DNA of 33,816 nucleotides from JAHIYG01 sp041306075. GTDB lineage: Archaea; Altiarchaeota; Altiarchaeia; IMC4; SCGC-AAA252-I15. The stretch is from NCBI GenBank assembly GCA_041306075.1, contig JBFYKH010000026.1:1-33816 (forward strand), written 5' to 3'. Shown piece after piece: positions 1 to 8,017 of this stretch; position 1 is the first letter of the stretch, and every line of letters begins with the position of its first letter. Both the position numbers and the translations under genes were made by a program. Under the pieces are notes generated by a model, which saw nothing but the letters and a program-made list of their open reading frames with translations, searched no databases and was not told the origin of the DNA.

Positions 1-90
1 CCGAAGGCGCTGTGGCTGCCTTCCGCGTTCACGAACACGGACGACGACGTGAAGAGGGTCTGCGACGAGATAAGGGGTTGCCTGGGATGA
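1..90 (+). CDS. Partial: C-terminus of probable DegT/DnrJ/EryC1/StrS-type sugar aminotransferase
   Basis: The first 29 codons, open at the window edge, end in TGA at 88-90. The readable tail (LWLPSAFTNTDDDVKRV then CDEIRGCLG) resembles the end of PLP-dependent DegT/StrS aminotransferases, where a hydrophobic 'LP' segment is followed by a final helix beginning 'T-D-x-D-V/I'. Such enzymes add an amino group to a keto-sugar nucleotide, which fits the downstream sugar genes. Its stop overlaps the next start as ATGA, so the two genes are translationally coupled. The catalytic region lies outside the window, so the family call rests on a short tail only. Confidence 0.5.
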   Translation, partial: PKALWLPSAFTNTDDDVKRVCDEIRGCLG

Positions 91-854
91 AAGGCGACGT
101 CAAGCTCACGGTGCTGATGCCGGTCAGGAACGAGGGTGTGAACATCCCCATCATGCTCAGGGTGCTGGAGGCCGTCGTCGAAACCCCGCACGAGGTCCTC
201 GTCGTACACGACAGCCCCGACGACGACACGGTCCCGGCGGTGAAGGCGATGCAGGGAAGGTACCCGAACGTCAGGCTCGTCGAAAACACCCTCGGCAGGG
301 GGGTCGACAACGCCATACGCGCCGGGGTCGCGGCCTCCGCCGGCGAGTACATACTCATCTTCGCCGCCGACGAGGTGGGGCCGGTGCTCGCGATAGAGGA
401 CATGACAGCCCTCATGGACGAGGGATGCGACCTCGTGTCTTGCACCAGATACGCCCATGGAGGCAGGCGGCTCGGGGGCTCAATGATTGGCGGGATGCTC
501 TCCCGCGTCGGGAACAGGACACTCATGCTTCTTTCAGGCTCATCCTTCACGGACTCCACCACTGGCATAAAGATGTTCAGGAAGAGCATATTCGATAAAA
601 TCAAGCTCGAGTCGAAGCCGGTCGGATGGGTCGTCGTATTCGAGATAGCCATCAAGGCGCAGGCCGCCGGCCTCAGGCTCGGCGAGGTGCCGATAGTCTC
701 GATAGACCGCCTGTACGGCGGGAAGTCGACATTCAGTGTCGGCCCCTGGCTCTGGGAGTACCTGAGGTGGTTCCTGTGGGCCGTCAGGAACCTGAGGGGG
801 AAGAGGATGCAGAGGCCCGCGCTCAGGATACCGAAGACGACTCTCACAGAATGA
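87..854 (+). CDS. Family 2 glycosyltransferase (DPM1-like GT-A fold)
   Basis: A 255-residue protein. The N-terminus has the GT2 signature 'VLMPVRNEG', then an acidic loop 'HDSPDDDT', 'GRGVDNAIRAG', and 'FAADEV' where the DxD nucleotide-sugar/metal site normally sits. There is no clear C-terminal membrane anchor, although the tail around 'WLWEYLRWFLWAV' is amphipathic to hydrophobic. I chose ATG at 87 because it overlaps the upstream stop (ATGA) and immediately precedes the conserved strand; the reading frame extends further upstream without support. It probably transfers a sugar from an NDP-sugar to polyprenyl phosphate or to a glycan at the inner membrane face. A second DPM1-like gene lies at 7294-8016, so the two may use different sugars. 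Donor and acceptor cannot be read from the sequence. Confidence 0.8.
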   Translation: MKGDVKLTVLMPVRNEGVNIPIMLRVLEAVVETPHEVLVVHDSPDDDTVPAVKAMQGRYPNVRLVENTLGRGVDNAIRAGVAASAGEYILIFAADEVGPVLAIEDMTALMDEGCDLVSCTRYAHGGRRLGGSMIGGMLSRVGNRTLMLLSGSSFTDSTTGIKMFRKSIFDKIKLESKPVGWVVVFEIAIKAQAAGLRLGEVPIVSIDRLYGGKSTFSVGPWLWEYLRWFLWAVRNLRGKRMQRPALRIPKTTLTE

Positions 855-1828
855 AAAAGTACCTTGTCACCGGGGGGACCGGCTTCATAGGGAGCGCGCT
901 CGTGAGGAGGCTCGTGGGGGAAGGCGCAAGCGTGCGCGTCCTCGACAACAACCTCCGCGGAAGCATAGGGAGGCTGGCGGACGTGGCGGATTGCATCGAG
1001 TTCGTGGAAGCCGACATCAGGGACCCGGCCGCCGTCAGGGAGGCCTGCCGCGGCGTCGACGCCGTCGTGCACCTCGCCTTCATCAACGGGACAGAGTACT
1101 TCTACACTATGCCGGAGCTCGTGCTCGAAGTCGGCGTGAAGGGGATGATGAACGTCCTCGACGGATGCATCGCAAACGGCGTCGGGGAGCTTGCACTCGC
1201 CTCCTCGAGCGAGGTCTACCAAACGCCCCCGATGATTCCGACGGGCGAGGACGCCCCGCTCGCGATACCGGACCCCCTGAACCCACGGTACTCCTACGCA
1301 GGAGGGAAGATAATCAGCGAGCTCTTGGCCCTGAACTACGGGAGGAAGCGGTTCGGCCGCGTCCTCGTCTTCAGGCCCCACAACGTCTACGGCCCGGACA
1401 TGGGATGGGAGCACGTGATACCGGAGTTCGCGCTGAGGATGAAGGCGCAGGCGGCGAAGACCGGGGGCGGGCTGATGAGGTTCAGGATACAGGGCGACGG
1501 GAGGCAGACGCGCGCATTCTGCCACATACGCGACTTCACGGACGGCCTCATGAGGGTGCTAGGGAAGGGCAGGCACATGGGGATATACCATATAGGCACG
1601 GACGAGGAGAGGACCATCAGGGAGCTCGCCCAGGAGGTCGGCAGATATTATGGGAAGAAGGTCGCGGTCGTGCCCGGGAAGGCGGCCCGCGGCGGCACGC
1701 TCAGGCGCTGCCCGGACATCACGAAGCTCAGGAGGCTCGGTTATAAGCCGCGGGTCCCATTTAATGTGGGCGTGGCTGAGACAGTAAGGTGGTATGATGA
1801 GAACTCGGAAAAAAGGAGGAGGGTCTGA
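851..1828 (+). CDS. NAD-dependent epimerase/dehydratase (extended SDR)
   Basis: A 325-residue extended short-chain dehydrogenase. It has the Rossmann motif GGTGFIGS at residues 8-15, an 'ASSSEVY' serine strand at about 117-123, and the catalytic pair Y149-x3-K153. 'FRPHNVYGPDMGW' is typical of nucleotide-sugar epimerases and dehydratases. The ATG at 851 overlaps the preceding glycosyltransferase stop (ATGA), and the frame upstream of it is only a shadow inside that gene. It probably epimerises or reduces an NDP-sugar made by the neighbouring aminotransferase and C-methyltransferase. The exact substrate is unknown. The 3' end overlaps the next gene by about 35 bases, which is consistent with an operon. 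Confidence 0.82.
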   Translation: MKKYLVTGGTGFIGSALVRRLVGEGASVRVLDNNLRGSIGRLADVADCIEFVEADIRDPAAVREACRGVDAVVHLAFINGTEYFYTMPELVLEVGVKGMMNVLDGCIANGVGELALASSSEVYQTPPMIPTGEDAPLAIPDPLNPRYSYAGGKIISELLALNYGRKRFGRVLVFRPHNVYGPDMGWEHVIPEFALRMKAQAAKTGGGLMRFRIQGDGRQTRAFCHIRDFTDGLMRVLGKGRHMGIYHIGTDEERTIRELAQEVGRYYGKKVAVVPGKAARGGTLRRCPDITKLRRLGYKPRVPFNVGVAETVRWYDENSEKRRRV

Positions 1829-3074
1829 CTCGGCTTACGGGACCGGCGGCAGCGTAGTCGTCGACAGATGCCAGGTGTGCGGGTCCAAGGCGCTCGAGCG
1901 GGTGATATTCCTCGGGTTCATGCCGCCGGTCAACGAGATGAGGCCGATCGGGGAGAGGCCGAGGGAGCAGCCGAGCTATCCCGCCGAGGTTCTCCATTGC
2001 CCCGATTGCAGCCTGGTGCAGCTTGGCCTCACGGTCGACCCGAAGGTCCTCTTCCCCCCGGGGTACCCGTACACGTCGAGCACCACGAGGATACTGAGGG
2101 AGAACTTCGCCGACCTCTACAGGGAATGCAGGACGCTCGTCGAACTCGGCGCGGACGACCTCGTCGTCGACATCGGCTCCAACGACGGGAACCTCCTTTC
2201 GAACTTCAGGGACGGCCACAGGGTCCTCGGCGTCACCCCGGAGGAGATAGGGAGGACCGCCATAAAGCGGGGGATACCGACGATAATAGACTACTTCAGG
2301 CCCGAGGTCGCGGACAGGATTCTGAGGAAGTATGGGAAGCCGAAGGTCGTCACAGCGACGAACGTGTTCGCCCACATCGAGAAGCCCAACGACGTCGTCA
2401 GGCAGGTGAAGAGGCTGATGCCGAAGGACGGCGTCTTCATCTCCGAGTCCCACTACCTCCTGCGCCTCGTCGAGACGCTCCAGTACGACACCGTCTACCA
2501 CGAGCACCTCAGGTACTACAGCCTCCACAGCCTCAAGAGCCTGCTTGAGCGGCACGGCCTCGAGGTCTTCCACGCCAGGGAGATTCCCACGCACGGCGGC
2601 TCCGTCAGGGTCTACGCGGCCAGGAAGGGGGCGTATCCGGTTCGCGACTCGGTGCGCGAGCTCCTCTTGAGGGAGGACCGGGATCTCATGGGCATCGGGA
2701 GGCTCGGGGAGTTCGCGAAGAAGGTGGTCATGTCCAAGCTGAGGCTTCACAGGCTCCTCCTTGAGGTCAAGGAATCAGGCGCTCGGGTGTATGGCATCGG
2801 CGCCCCCTCCCGGGCCAGTACGCTCATAAGCTACGTAGGCCTCGACGAGGGCGTCGTCGACTGCGTCCTCGAGGTGGAAGGTTCCCACAAGATAGGCAAG
2901 TGCATGCCCGGGACGCTCATACCGGTCGTCGAGGAGTCGAGGCTTTACGAGGACCAGCCGGAGTATGCGCTCCTCTTCTCATGGCACATAGCCGACGAGC
3001 TCGCCCCGAAGATTAGGGGGAGGGGCTACAGGGGGAAGTTCATTGTCCCGCTGCCTGAGCCGAGGATAATCTAG
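1794..3074 (+). CDS. Sugar C-methyltransferase (zinc-binding N-terminus, SAM-dependent)
   Basis: A 426-residue protein with three recognisable parts. The N-terminal zinc-binding module has C26/C29 and C69/C72 ('CQVCGS' and 'CPDC') flanking 'FMPPVNEM'. A Rossmann SAM-binding core carries DIGSNDGNLL at about 126-135. A C-terminal Methyltransf_14-type region contains 'YGIGAPSRAST'. This architecture (Methyltransf_13/23/14) is that of the TylC3/NovU-type enzymes that add a methyl branch to a 4-keto sugar nucleotide, using a 'HEHLRYYS' segment. Two tandem ATGs (1794 and 1797) follow AGGTGG at 1787-1792, and the second has the better spacing. The gene ends by overlapping the convergent membrane glycosyltransferase within a CTAG tetranucleotide. 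It suggests a branched-chain sugar. Confidence 0.85.
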   Translation: MMRTRKKGGGSDSAYGTGGSVVVDRCQVCGSKALERVIFLGFMPPVNEMRPIGERPREQPSYPAEVLHCPDCSLVQLGLTVDPKVLFPPGYPYTSSTTRILRENFADLYRECRTLVELGADDLVVDIGSNDGNLLSNFRDGHRVLGVTPEEIGRTAIKRGIPTIIDYFRPEVADRILRKYGKPKVVTATNVFAHIEKPNDVVRQVKRLMPKDGVFISESHYLLRLVETLQYDTVYHEHLRYYSLHSLKSLLERHGLEVFHAREIPTHGGSVRVYAARKGAYPVRDSVRELLLREDRDLMGIGRLGEFAKKVVMSKLRLHRLLLEVKESGARVYGIGAPSRASTLISYVGLDEGVVDCVLEVEGSHKIGKCMPGTLIPVVEESRLYEDQPEYALLFSWHIADELAPKIRGRGYRGKFIVPLPEPRII

Positions 3075-4813
3075 ACCCGGGTGTCGTATATCCTGTAGTC
3101 CCGGCTCACGTACGCCAGCCTGTATGCGCCGTCAAGCCATCCCGCATCAAGGTCCCTGAGGCCCAGGTCAGCCTTGCCGACGACGAGGTAGTCCACGCCG
3201 AAGCGGCCTATCGCATCCATTATCCGCTCCTTCGGCTCGTATGGGGTCGTGTAGGTGGGGCGCGACGTGTAGTAGGATATGGCGTTCGCGTCCGCGGACA
3301 TGATTACGGAGTTGCCTTCGGTGTTGGAGTCCACCCACCAGAGCATGTCGAAGTCCGGGCCGGGGGAGGACCTGTCTGCGAAGAGGACCGCCCCCTGTAT
3401 GAGCATGGCGGCCCAGACCGCGGCAAGGAGCGCGCTCCTATTTCGCCTGCCCAGGGCCCAGTGCACCGCGAGTATCGTGTAGAGCGGCACCAGGGGGGCG
3501 AGCGAGCTTATGCTCACGCTGCTCGACGAAGGCCAGCCGAGTGGCAAGGGGGCGAGGACGCTGGCCACCGCGGCGACCGCCACGAGGGGGTTGAATCCCC
3601 GCCTGGACAGGGCGGCCGCTGAGACGAGGCCGAATGCCAGGATAAGTGGCGTGGCTATTCCTATGAGCGGGTTCCTGAGCACCCAGACGAGGCCGTACTC
3701 GAGGGCCTTGTGTGGGGGAGGGACGTAGGAGGTGACGATGTTGAGGGCTCTTATGCCGGCGGCCTTCAGTGCGCCCGCCGGCCAGCCCCCGAGCGACTTG
3801 ACGTACCCGTCCAATGTCGGCGGCTCAAGGGTCGCGTAGCCGTCGACCGCGGATAGGAGGGGGAGGTACGAGTTCGTGCTGTACAACGGGCTGCCGTAGA
3901 GCAGGTGGTTCCTGAGGAGCCACGGGGAGGCGACGGCGGCGAAGACGACTACGGCGAAGACAAGCTGCCGGTTCAATGCGCATCCCCTGTTCATCCAGGC
4001 GTAGACCGCCGCATAAGCGAGCAGGAACCATAGTGCGCTCGGGTGGGCGAGGTACGACAATGCAGCAAGCACCGAGTAGTACGGCCACCACTCCTTCCCC
4101 TTCAGGAGGAAGTATAGTGTCATGAGGAGGAGGTACGCCACCATCGTCCTCGGCTCCACGCCTACGGACTGCTCCACGAGGAACGGGTTGAAGGCCGCCA
4201 GGCAGGCGGACCATTTGGCCGTGCGCTCCCCGAAGAGGCGTTCCGCCAGGAGGTAGACTGGGAAGACGATGGATGCCGAGAAGAGGGACGAGGCGACCTG
4301 GGCCGACGCGAAGCTCGGGCCCGAGAACGCGAGCCACACGGCGACGAGGATGTTGAAGAGCGGCGGCCTGTAGTGCATCGGCATCGGGGGCGCCTCATAC
4401 GGCGTCCAGTAGTTGTCCACTACCTGGTAGGTGAACCAGTTGCTCGACAGCAGGCTCTCCGCAAACATGTAGTGAGCCATGCTGTCGCCGCTTGAGGGAT
4501 AGGGGCTGGCGGGTATCAGGGAGAGCCGCATCACTAATGCGACGGCGAAGAGGAGTAGCAGGCGGCGGTCGACGCGGAACGCGGGCAGGCCCCTGAGTAA
4601 CACGACCCCCGCCGCCAGCACCACCATCGAGGAGGGAACCCAGTTGTCGAGCGGGCGGCCGAAATAAGGCAGGGCGGAGGCCGCCAGGACGAAGGTAGAG
4701 GCCGCGAGCGCCGACGCCATGAGTTCGTTGCCGCTGAGCCTCCTGTCGGCCGATAACATCAGGTAGCCGGCCGATACCGCGAGGACTGATAGGAGCACCC
4801 CCTCCAAGAGCAT
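3071..4813 (-). CDS. GT-C membrane glycosyltransferase (ArnT/PMT, GT39-like)
   Basis: A 580-residue polytopic membrane protein with about 11-13 hydrophobic segments. The first external loop carries D110-x3-H114 ('GDSMAHY') followed by 'YRPPLFN', the position of the catalytic acidic residue in GT-C enzymes. 'SPWLLRNHLLYGSPLYS' is a common feature of archaeal and bacterial GT39-like proteins. The C-terminal ~110 residues are soluble and presumably extracytoplasmic. The family uses polyprenyl-phosphate sugars as donors and acts outside the membrane. Its relative at 5814-7301 shares the D-x3-H-Y and PPLF motifs. The ATG at 4813 lies 27 nt from a TATA-like box inside the upstream gene, so it probably has its own leaderless transcript besides the operon message. 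Acceptor unknown. Confidence 0.8.
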   Translation of the reverse strand: MLLEGVLLSVLAVSAGYLMLSADRRLSGNELMASALAASTFVLAASALPYFGRPLDNWVPSSMVVLAAGVVLLRGLPAFRVDRRLLLLFAVALVMRLSLIPASPYPSSGDSMAHYMFAESLLSSNWFTYQVVDNYWTPYEAPPMPMHYRPPLFNILVAVWLAFSGPSFASAQVASSLFSASIVFPVYLLAERLFGERTAKWSACLAAFNPFLVEQSVGVEPRTMVAYLLLMTLYFLLKGKEWWPYYSVLAALSYLAHPSALWFLLAYAAVYAWMNRGCALNRQLVFAVVVFAAVASPWLLRNHLLYGSPLYSTNSYLPLLSAVDGYATLEPPTLDGYVKSLGGWPAGALKAAGIRALNIVTSYVPPPHKALEYGLVWVLRNPLIGIATPLILAFGLVSAAALSRRGFNPLVAVAAVASVLAPLPLGWPSSSSVSISSLAPLVPLYTILAVHWALGRRNRSALLAAVWAAMLIQGAVLFADRSSPGPDFDMLWWVDSNTEGNSVIMSADANAISYYTSRPTYTTPYEPKERIMDAIGRFGVDYLVVGKADLGLRDLDAGWLDGAYRLAYVSRDYRIYDTRV

Positions 4814-4828
4814 ATTTCCTAATTTGAT

Positions 4829-5776
4829 TTACCCGCTTATATGCCGGCTGCTCTCCCTCACCCACTCCACCGTCTCCCTGAGGCCGTCGTCGAAACGGAC
4901 CTTCGGGCGCCAGCCGAGGACGCGCCTGGCGAGCCTGGTGTCCGACATCGTCTGTTCGACGTCGCCCGGCTGGCCGGCCACGTAACGTATCCTGCCTCCG
5001 CCTGCGAGCGAGATTATCCTTTCCGCCAGCTCCTTCACTGTCAGGACCGTTCCTCCGCCGACGTTGAGTTGCCCCCCGCCTCTGGCGAGGGCGCGCACGG
5101 TGGCGTCGACGGCGTCGCATACGTGCGTGAAGTCCCGCCTCCTGCCGCCGTCGCCGTACACGGGGAGGGAGCCTCCGTCCAGGGCCGCGGCCGCGAACTT
5201 GGATATCGCCAGGTCCGGCCTGATCCTCGGCCCATATACCGTGAAGTACCTGAGCGAGACCGTCTCGACGCCGTGGAGTTCGCCGTACATCCTCACGTAG
5301 TCCTCGCAGGCGAGCTTGCTTGCGCCGTAGGGGGATATTGGATTCTTCGGGTGCTCCTCGTCGAATGGGAGGTATCTGACCGCCCCGTACACGGACGAGG
5401 AGGAGGCGAAAACCAGCTTCCTTATCCGGGAGCCCGATAGGGCGGACAGGAGGCTGACCGTCCCCATGACGTTCGCCTCGAGCGTCTTTCCGGGATTGAG
5501 GACGGAGGCGCGCACGCCCGGCCGGGCGGCCTCATGGACCACGTAGTCCGGCTTCTCCTTCGAGACTATGCGGCGCATCCTCCTCGCGTCCAGTATGTCC
5601 GCCTCCACGAACCTGAAGCCCCCCCTGAGGGATGCGACGTTCCGGCGCTTCAAGGCCGGGCTGTAGTATCCGTCGAGGCTGTCCACGCACACCACCCCGT
5701 AGCCGTCCGCGAGGAGGCGTTCGCACAGGTGGCTGCCGATGAAGCCCGCTCCGCCGGTGACGAGGACCCTGGCCAT
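4829..5776 (-). CDS. Nucleotide-sugar epimerase, UDP-glucuronate 4-epimerase-like SDR
   Basis: A 315-residue extended SDR with GGAGFIGS at residues 8-15, an 'FASSSSVYG' strand at 123-131 and the catalytic pair Y150-x3-K154. Two features point to the UDP-glucuronate/UDP-glucose 4-epimerase branch: 'DGYYSPALKRRNV' after the second strand, and 'LRYFTVYGPRIRPDLAISKF', close to the 'FTVYGP..RPDMA' signature of UDP-glucuronate 4-epimerases. The ATG at 5776 was chosen because it directly precedes the Rossmann strand; the frame upstream is an unsupported extension over the previous gene. It is separated by 37 bp from the upstream GT-C gene on the same strand. Substrate specificity is inferred. Confidence 0.8.
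   Translation of the reverse strand: MARVLVTGGAGFIGSHLCERLLADGYGVVCVDSLDGYYSPALKRRNVASLRGGFRFVEADILDARRMRRIVSKEKPDYVVHEAARPGVRASVLNPGKTLEANVMGTVSLLSALSGSRIRKLVFASSSSVYGAVRYLPFDEEHPKNPISPYGASKLACEDYVRMYGELHGVETVSLRYFTVYGPRIRPDLAISKFAAAALDGGSLPVYGDGGRRRDFTHVCDAVDATVRALARGGGQLNVGGGTVLTVKELAERIISLAGGGRIRYVAGQPGDVEQTMSDTRLARRVLGWRPKVRFDDGLRETVEWVRESSRHISG
4836..4843 (-). promoter_or_regulatory. TATA-like box for the 4813 gene
   Basis: On the minus strand this reads CATATAAG, centred about 27 nt before the ATG at 4813. It lies inside the 3' end of the preceding epimerase gene in a locally AT-rich patch. The spacing implies a leaderless transcript. Inference from sequence and spacing only. Confidence 0.5.
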
Positions 5777-5813
5777 CAGTATGATATCTCCGGCGGAGGA
5801 AAAAAAGCGCTCC

Positions 5814-7301
5814 TCAGTTGCCAGTCCGCCAGCATCTCCCCCAGGCGCCGTCCAAAGCGTAGTCGATGGACGGCGCACTCTCATTGAAGCTGTCGCAAAT
5901 CAGCCTGTCCCCGACCGACACCTCGTCCCAGTTGATGCCGCTGCAGCACACGTAGGATATACCCCCCGCCCTGAGGACGTCCTCCAGGTCATCCGCTGTC
6001 GGCCGGGTTATGCCCCCTGCGCTCCCTATCCGCACGCACTGTCTCCCGCTGAAGTAGGCGCACTCGCCGACGTTGAAGGGCATCACCACCCGCGCGTCCT
6101 GTGGCAGCCGCTCACGCATCGCAAGGAAGAACGGCATGTACGGGTCCCTCATCGTCTTGTACGTGTAAGCGTACCCGTAGGAGCCGCCGGCGAAGAGGAG
6201 GAAGGCCGCGAGGAGGGCCAGATGCTTCCGCCTGAACTTTGCCGCGGCGTATCCTTCGGCTGCGAAAATCAGGGCGAACGGAAGGAAGGCTATGAACATC
6301 CTCGCGAGGCTGTTAGCCGCGAAGAATATGAGGCATGAGGCGAACGCGAGGAGCGGGAGGATGCTGGCGTCCTGGCTGCGCATCCTCCTGAAACCCCAGA
6401 CGGCAAGGAGGGTGGCGGCCGCGGATGCTGCGAACCACGGCAGAAGCAGGATGTCGAAGAGGGGGTACATTGCCCGGCCTGCGGCGGCGTTGGCTGCGAA
6501 GTCCTCGCCGGAATTCGGGGCGCCCGTCCAGAAGTCCAGGTAGACGCCCGCCCACGAGAGCGGGCTCGCAAGCTGCAAGATGGCCTGGGCGGGCGTGAGC
6601 GTGGCGTAGGCTGCGTCGCCAGGGAAGTGGCCGGCGGACAGCTTCGGCCAGACCGGGTTGCCGAATACCATGTAGTTGCGGAGGTACCATGGGCCGGACA
6701 GGATTGCCACGGCAGCCAGGAAGGCAATGGCGCGGCGGCGGTCCCTCAGGAGGAGGTGGGCGCCGATTGCGACGGTGGGCACGAAGCCGTGATAGTGCGT
6801 CCCGGCCGAGAGGCACCACAACACGGCCGCGTAAGCCAGGTGCCTCCCCTCCTGCGACTCCATGAAGCGCATGTAGTTGTGGAAGGCCGCCACGGCAAGG
6901 AGGAAGAGGAGGGTCTCGAAGTATCCGATGCCGCTGTAGTACATGTGGAGGGGGAGGAATGCCAGGAGAGACACCGCCGGGAGCTCGAGCCTCGGGTAAT
7001 GCGCCCTGGCGAAGGCGCTCATCGCCAGGAGGCCGAGTACGCCGAAGACGAGCGGCGCCAGGGTGAGGACGCCGGTCAGCCGGTACAGGACGGCCGATAT
7101 TATGTGGAAGAGCGGCGGCCACCAGAACGGGTTCGGCCCCGAAGCCGGCTCGAAGGAGGGTATCGCTTGGTTTTCTGCGATGTATCTTGCGACGCTGTAG
7201 TGTATCGCCGCGTCCCCCGTCACGGGGGCGGTGAGCCAGAACGCTATGCGGACTAATGCGCCCGCCGCGATGGCGGCCTGCACGAGCCTACGCTCATCCA
7301 T
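5814..7301 (-). CDS. GT-C membrane glycosyltransferase (GT39-like), second copy
   Basis: A 495-residue polytopic membrane protein. After the first membrane segment comes D30-x3-H34 ('GDAAIHYSVARY') and 'WWPPLFHIISAV', matching the loop motifs of the GT-C protein at 3071-4813. Around ten hydrophobic helices follow, with 'GPWYLRNYMVFGNPVWP' in the middle, and then an external C-terminal domain of about 100 residues with several cysteines. ATG at 7301 overlaps the end of the DPM1-like synthase by 8 bases, so the lipid-phosphate-sugar synthase and this putative transferase are translationally coupled. That is good context evidence that it uses the polyprenyl-phosphate sugar made by its neighbour. 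Acceptor unknown. Confidence 0.78.
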   Translation of the reverse strand: MDERRLVQAAIAAGALVRIAFWLTAPVTGDAAIHYSVARYIAENQAIPSFEPASGPNPFWWPPLFHIISAVLYRLTGVLTLAPLVFGVLGLLAMSAFARAHYPRLELPAVSLLAFLPLHMYYSGIGYFETLLFLLAVAAFHNYMRFMESQEGRHLAYAAVLWCLSAGTHYHGFVPTVAIGAHLLLRDRRRAIAFLAAVAILSGPWYLRNYMVFGNPVWPKLSAGHFPGDAAYATLTPAQAILQLASPLSWAGVYLDFWTGAPNSGEDFAANAAAGRAMYPLFDILLLPWFAASAAATLLAVWGFRRMRSQDASILPLLAFASCLIFFAANSLARMFIAFLPFALIFAAEGYAAAKFRRKHLALLAAFLLFAGGSYGYAYTYKTMRDPYMPFFLAMRERLPQDARVVMPFNVGECAYFSGRQCVRIGSAGGITRPTADDLEDVLRAGGISYVCCSGINWDEVSVGDRLICDSFNESAPSIDYALDGAWGRCWRTGN

Positions 7302-8016
7302 TTCGTTTAAACAAATTCGCTGCCTTCGCATATAAGGCGAGGACGAGCACCCTCGCATATCCTGGGCCGATTGCGGCGTAGTTGAGCTTCGACTCCCCCT
7401 CCAAGCGGTCCCTGTAGGCGACCGGCACCTCGGCGACCCTGAGGCCTGCGACGCACGCCTTCACGACGAGCTCGGAGTGTATCTCCGGCCCGGCCGAGGA
7501 GATGGCGAGCGCCGTGAAGGCGCTCTTCCTGAAACCCCTGTATCCGCTCGTCACGTCGGCTACGCCGACGGAAAGGAGCAGCCGGGCCACATGATTGTAA
7601 GCCCCGGATATCAGCCTCCTCGAAAGGGTGCGCTGCATCCTGGCGCCTTCGATGAACCTGGAGCCTACGACTACGTCGTTGGAGTTGAGGGCCGCCAAAA
7701 GCGCCCCGAGCTCCTTCGGGTCGTGGCTCAAGTCAGCGTCCATGAAGACAATGAATTCCCCCGACGACTCCGTGACGCCGCGGCGGAGGGCGTTGCCCAG
7801 GCCGTCGCGCACGCCCCTGACCACCACCTTGACGTTGCCGTACTGCCGACCGGCTGCCTCCGCCGCCTCCCGGGTCCCGTCCGTGGAACTGTCGTCGACT
7901 ACCACGACCTCGCCGGAAACCCCCAGGGCCCGGAACTCGTCCTCGACCCTGGGAATCAGCTTCGCCACGTTCCCGGCCTCGTTGAGGGTTGGTATCACGA
8001 CTGACAGGTCAGGCAC
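7294..8016 (-). CDS. Polyprenyl-phosphate sugar synthase, DPM1-type GT2
   Basis: A 240-residue GT2 protein. It has 'SVVIPTLNEAGN', the acidic pair 'VVDDSSTDGT', 'GLGNALRRG', the DxD site 'FMDADLSHDP', and the catalytic-loop-like 'TSGYRGFRKSAF'. Length and motif order fit the dolichol-phosphate mannosyltransferase family without an added membrane domain. The reaction would be NDP-sugar plus polyprenyl phosphate giving polyprenyl-P-sugar at the cytoplasmic face. GTG at 8016 is preferred because a perfect GGTGAT archaeal ribosome-binding sequence lies 4 nt before it; GTG at 8025 is a possible alternative. It overlaps the GT-C gene downstream and sits 1 nt after the Rmd-like gene stop, in a six-gene operon. 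Confidence 0.85.
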   Translation of the reverse strand: MPDLSVVIPTLNEAGNVAKLIPRVEDEFRALGVSGEVVVVDDSSTDGTREAAEAAGRQYGNVKVVVRGVRDGLGNALRRGVTESSGEFIVFMDADLSHDPKELGALLAALNSNDVVVGSRFIEGARMQRTLSRRLISGAYNHVARLLLSVGVADVTSGYRGFRKSAFTALAISSAGPEIHSELVVKACVAGLRVAEVPVAYRDRLEGESKLNYAAIGPGYARVLVLALYAKAANLFKRNG

Positions 8017-8017
8017 T

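Noticed and set aside
29..1525. Long antisense frame of 498 codons
   Set aside because: It is a GC-rich shadow of the glycosyltransferase and epimerase on the plus strand; its translation is rich in Arg/Pro/His with no family motif.
3071..7301. Membrane GT-C genes as AglB oligosaccharyltransferases
   Set aside because: They lack the WWDYG motif and the AglB length; the D-x3-H and PPLF pattern fits the GT39/ArnT-like group.
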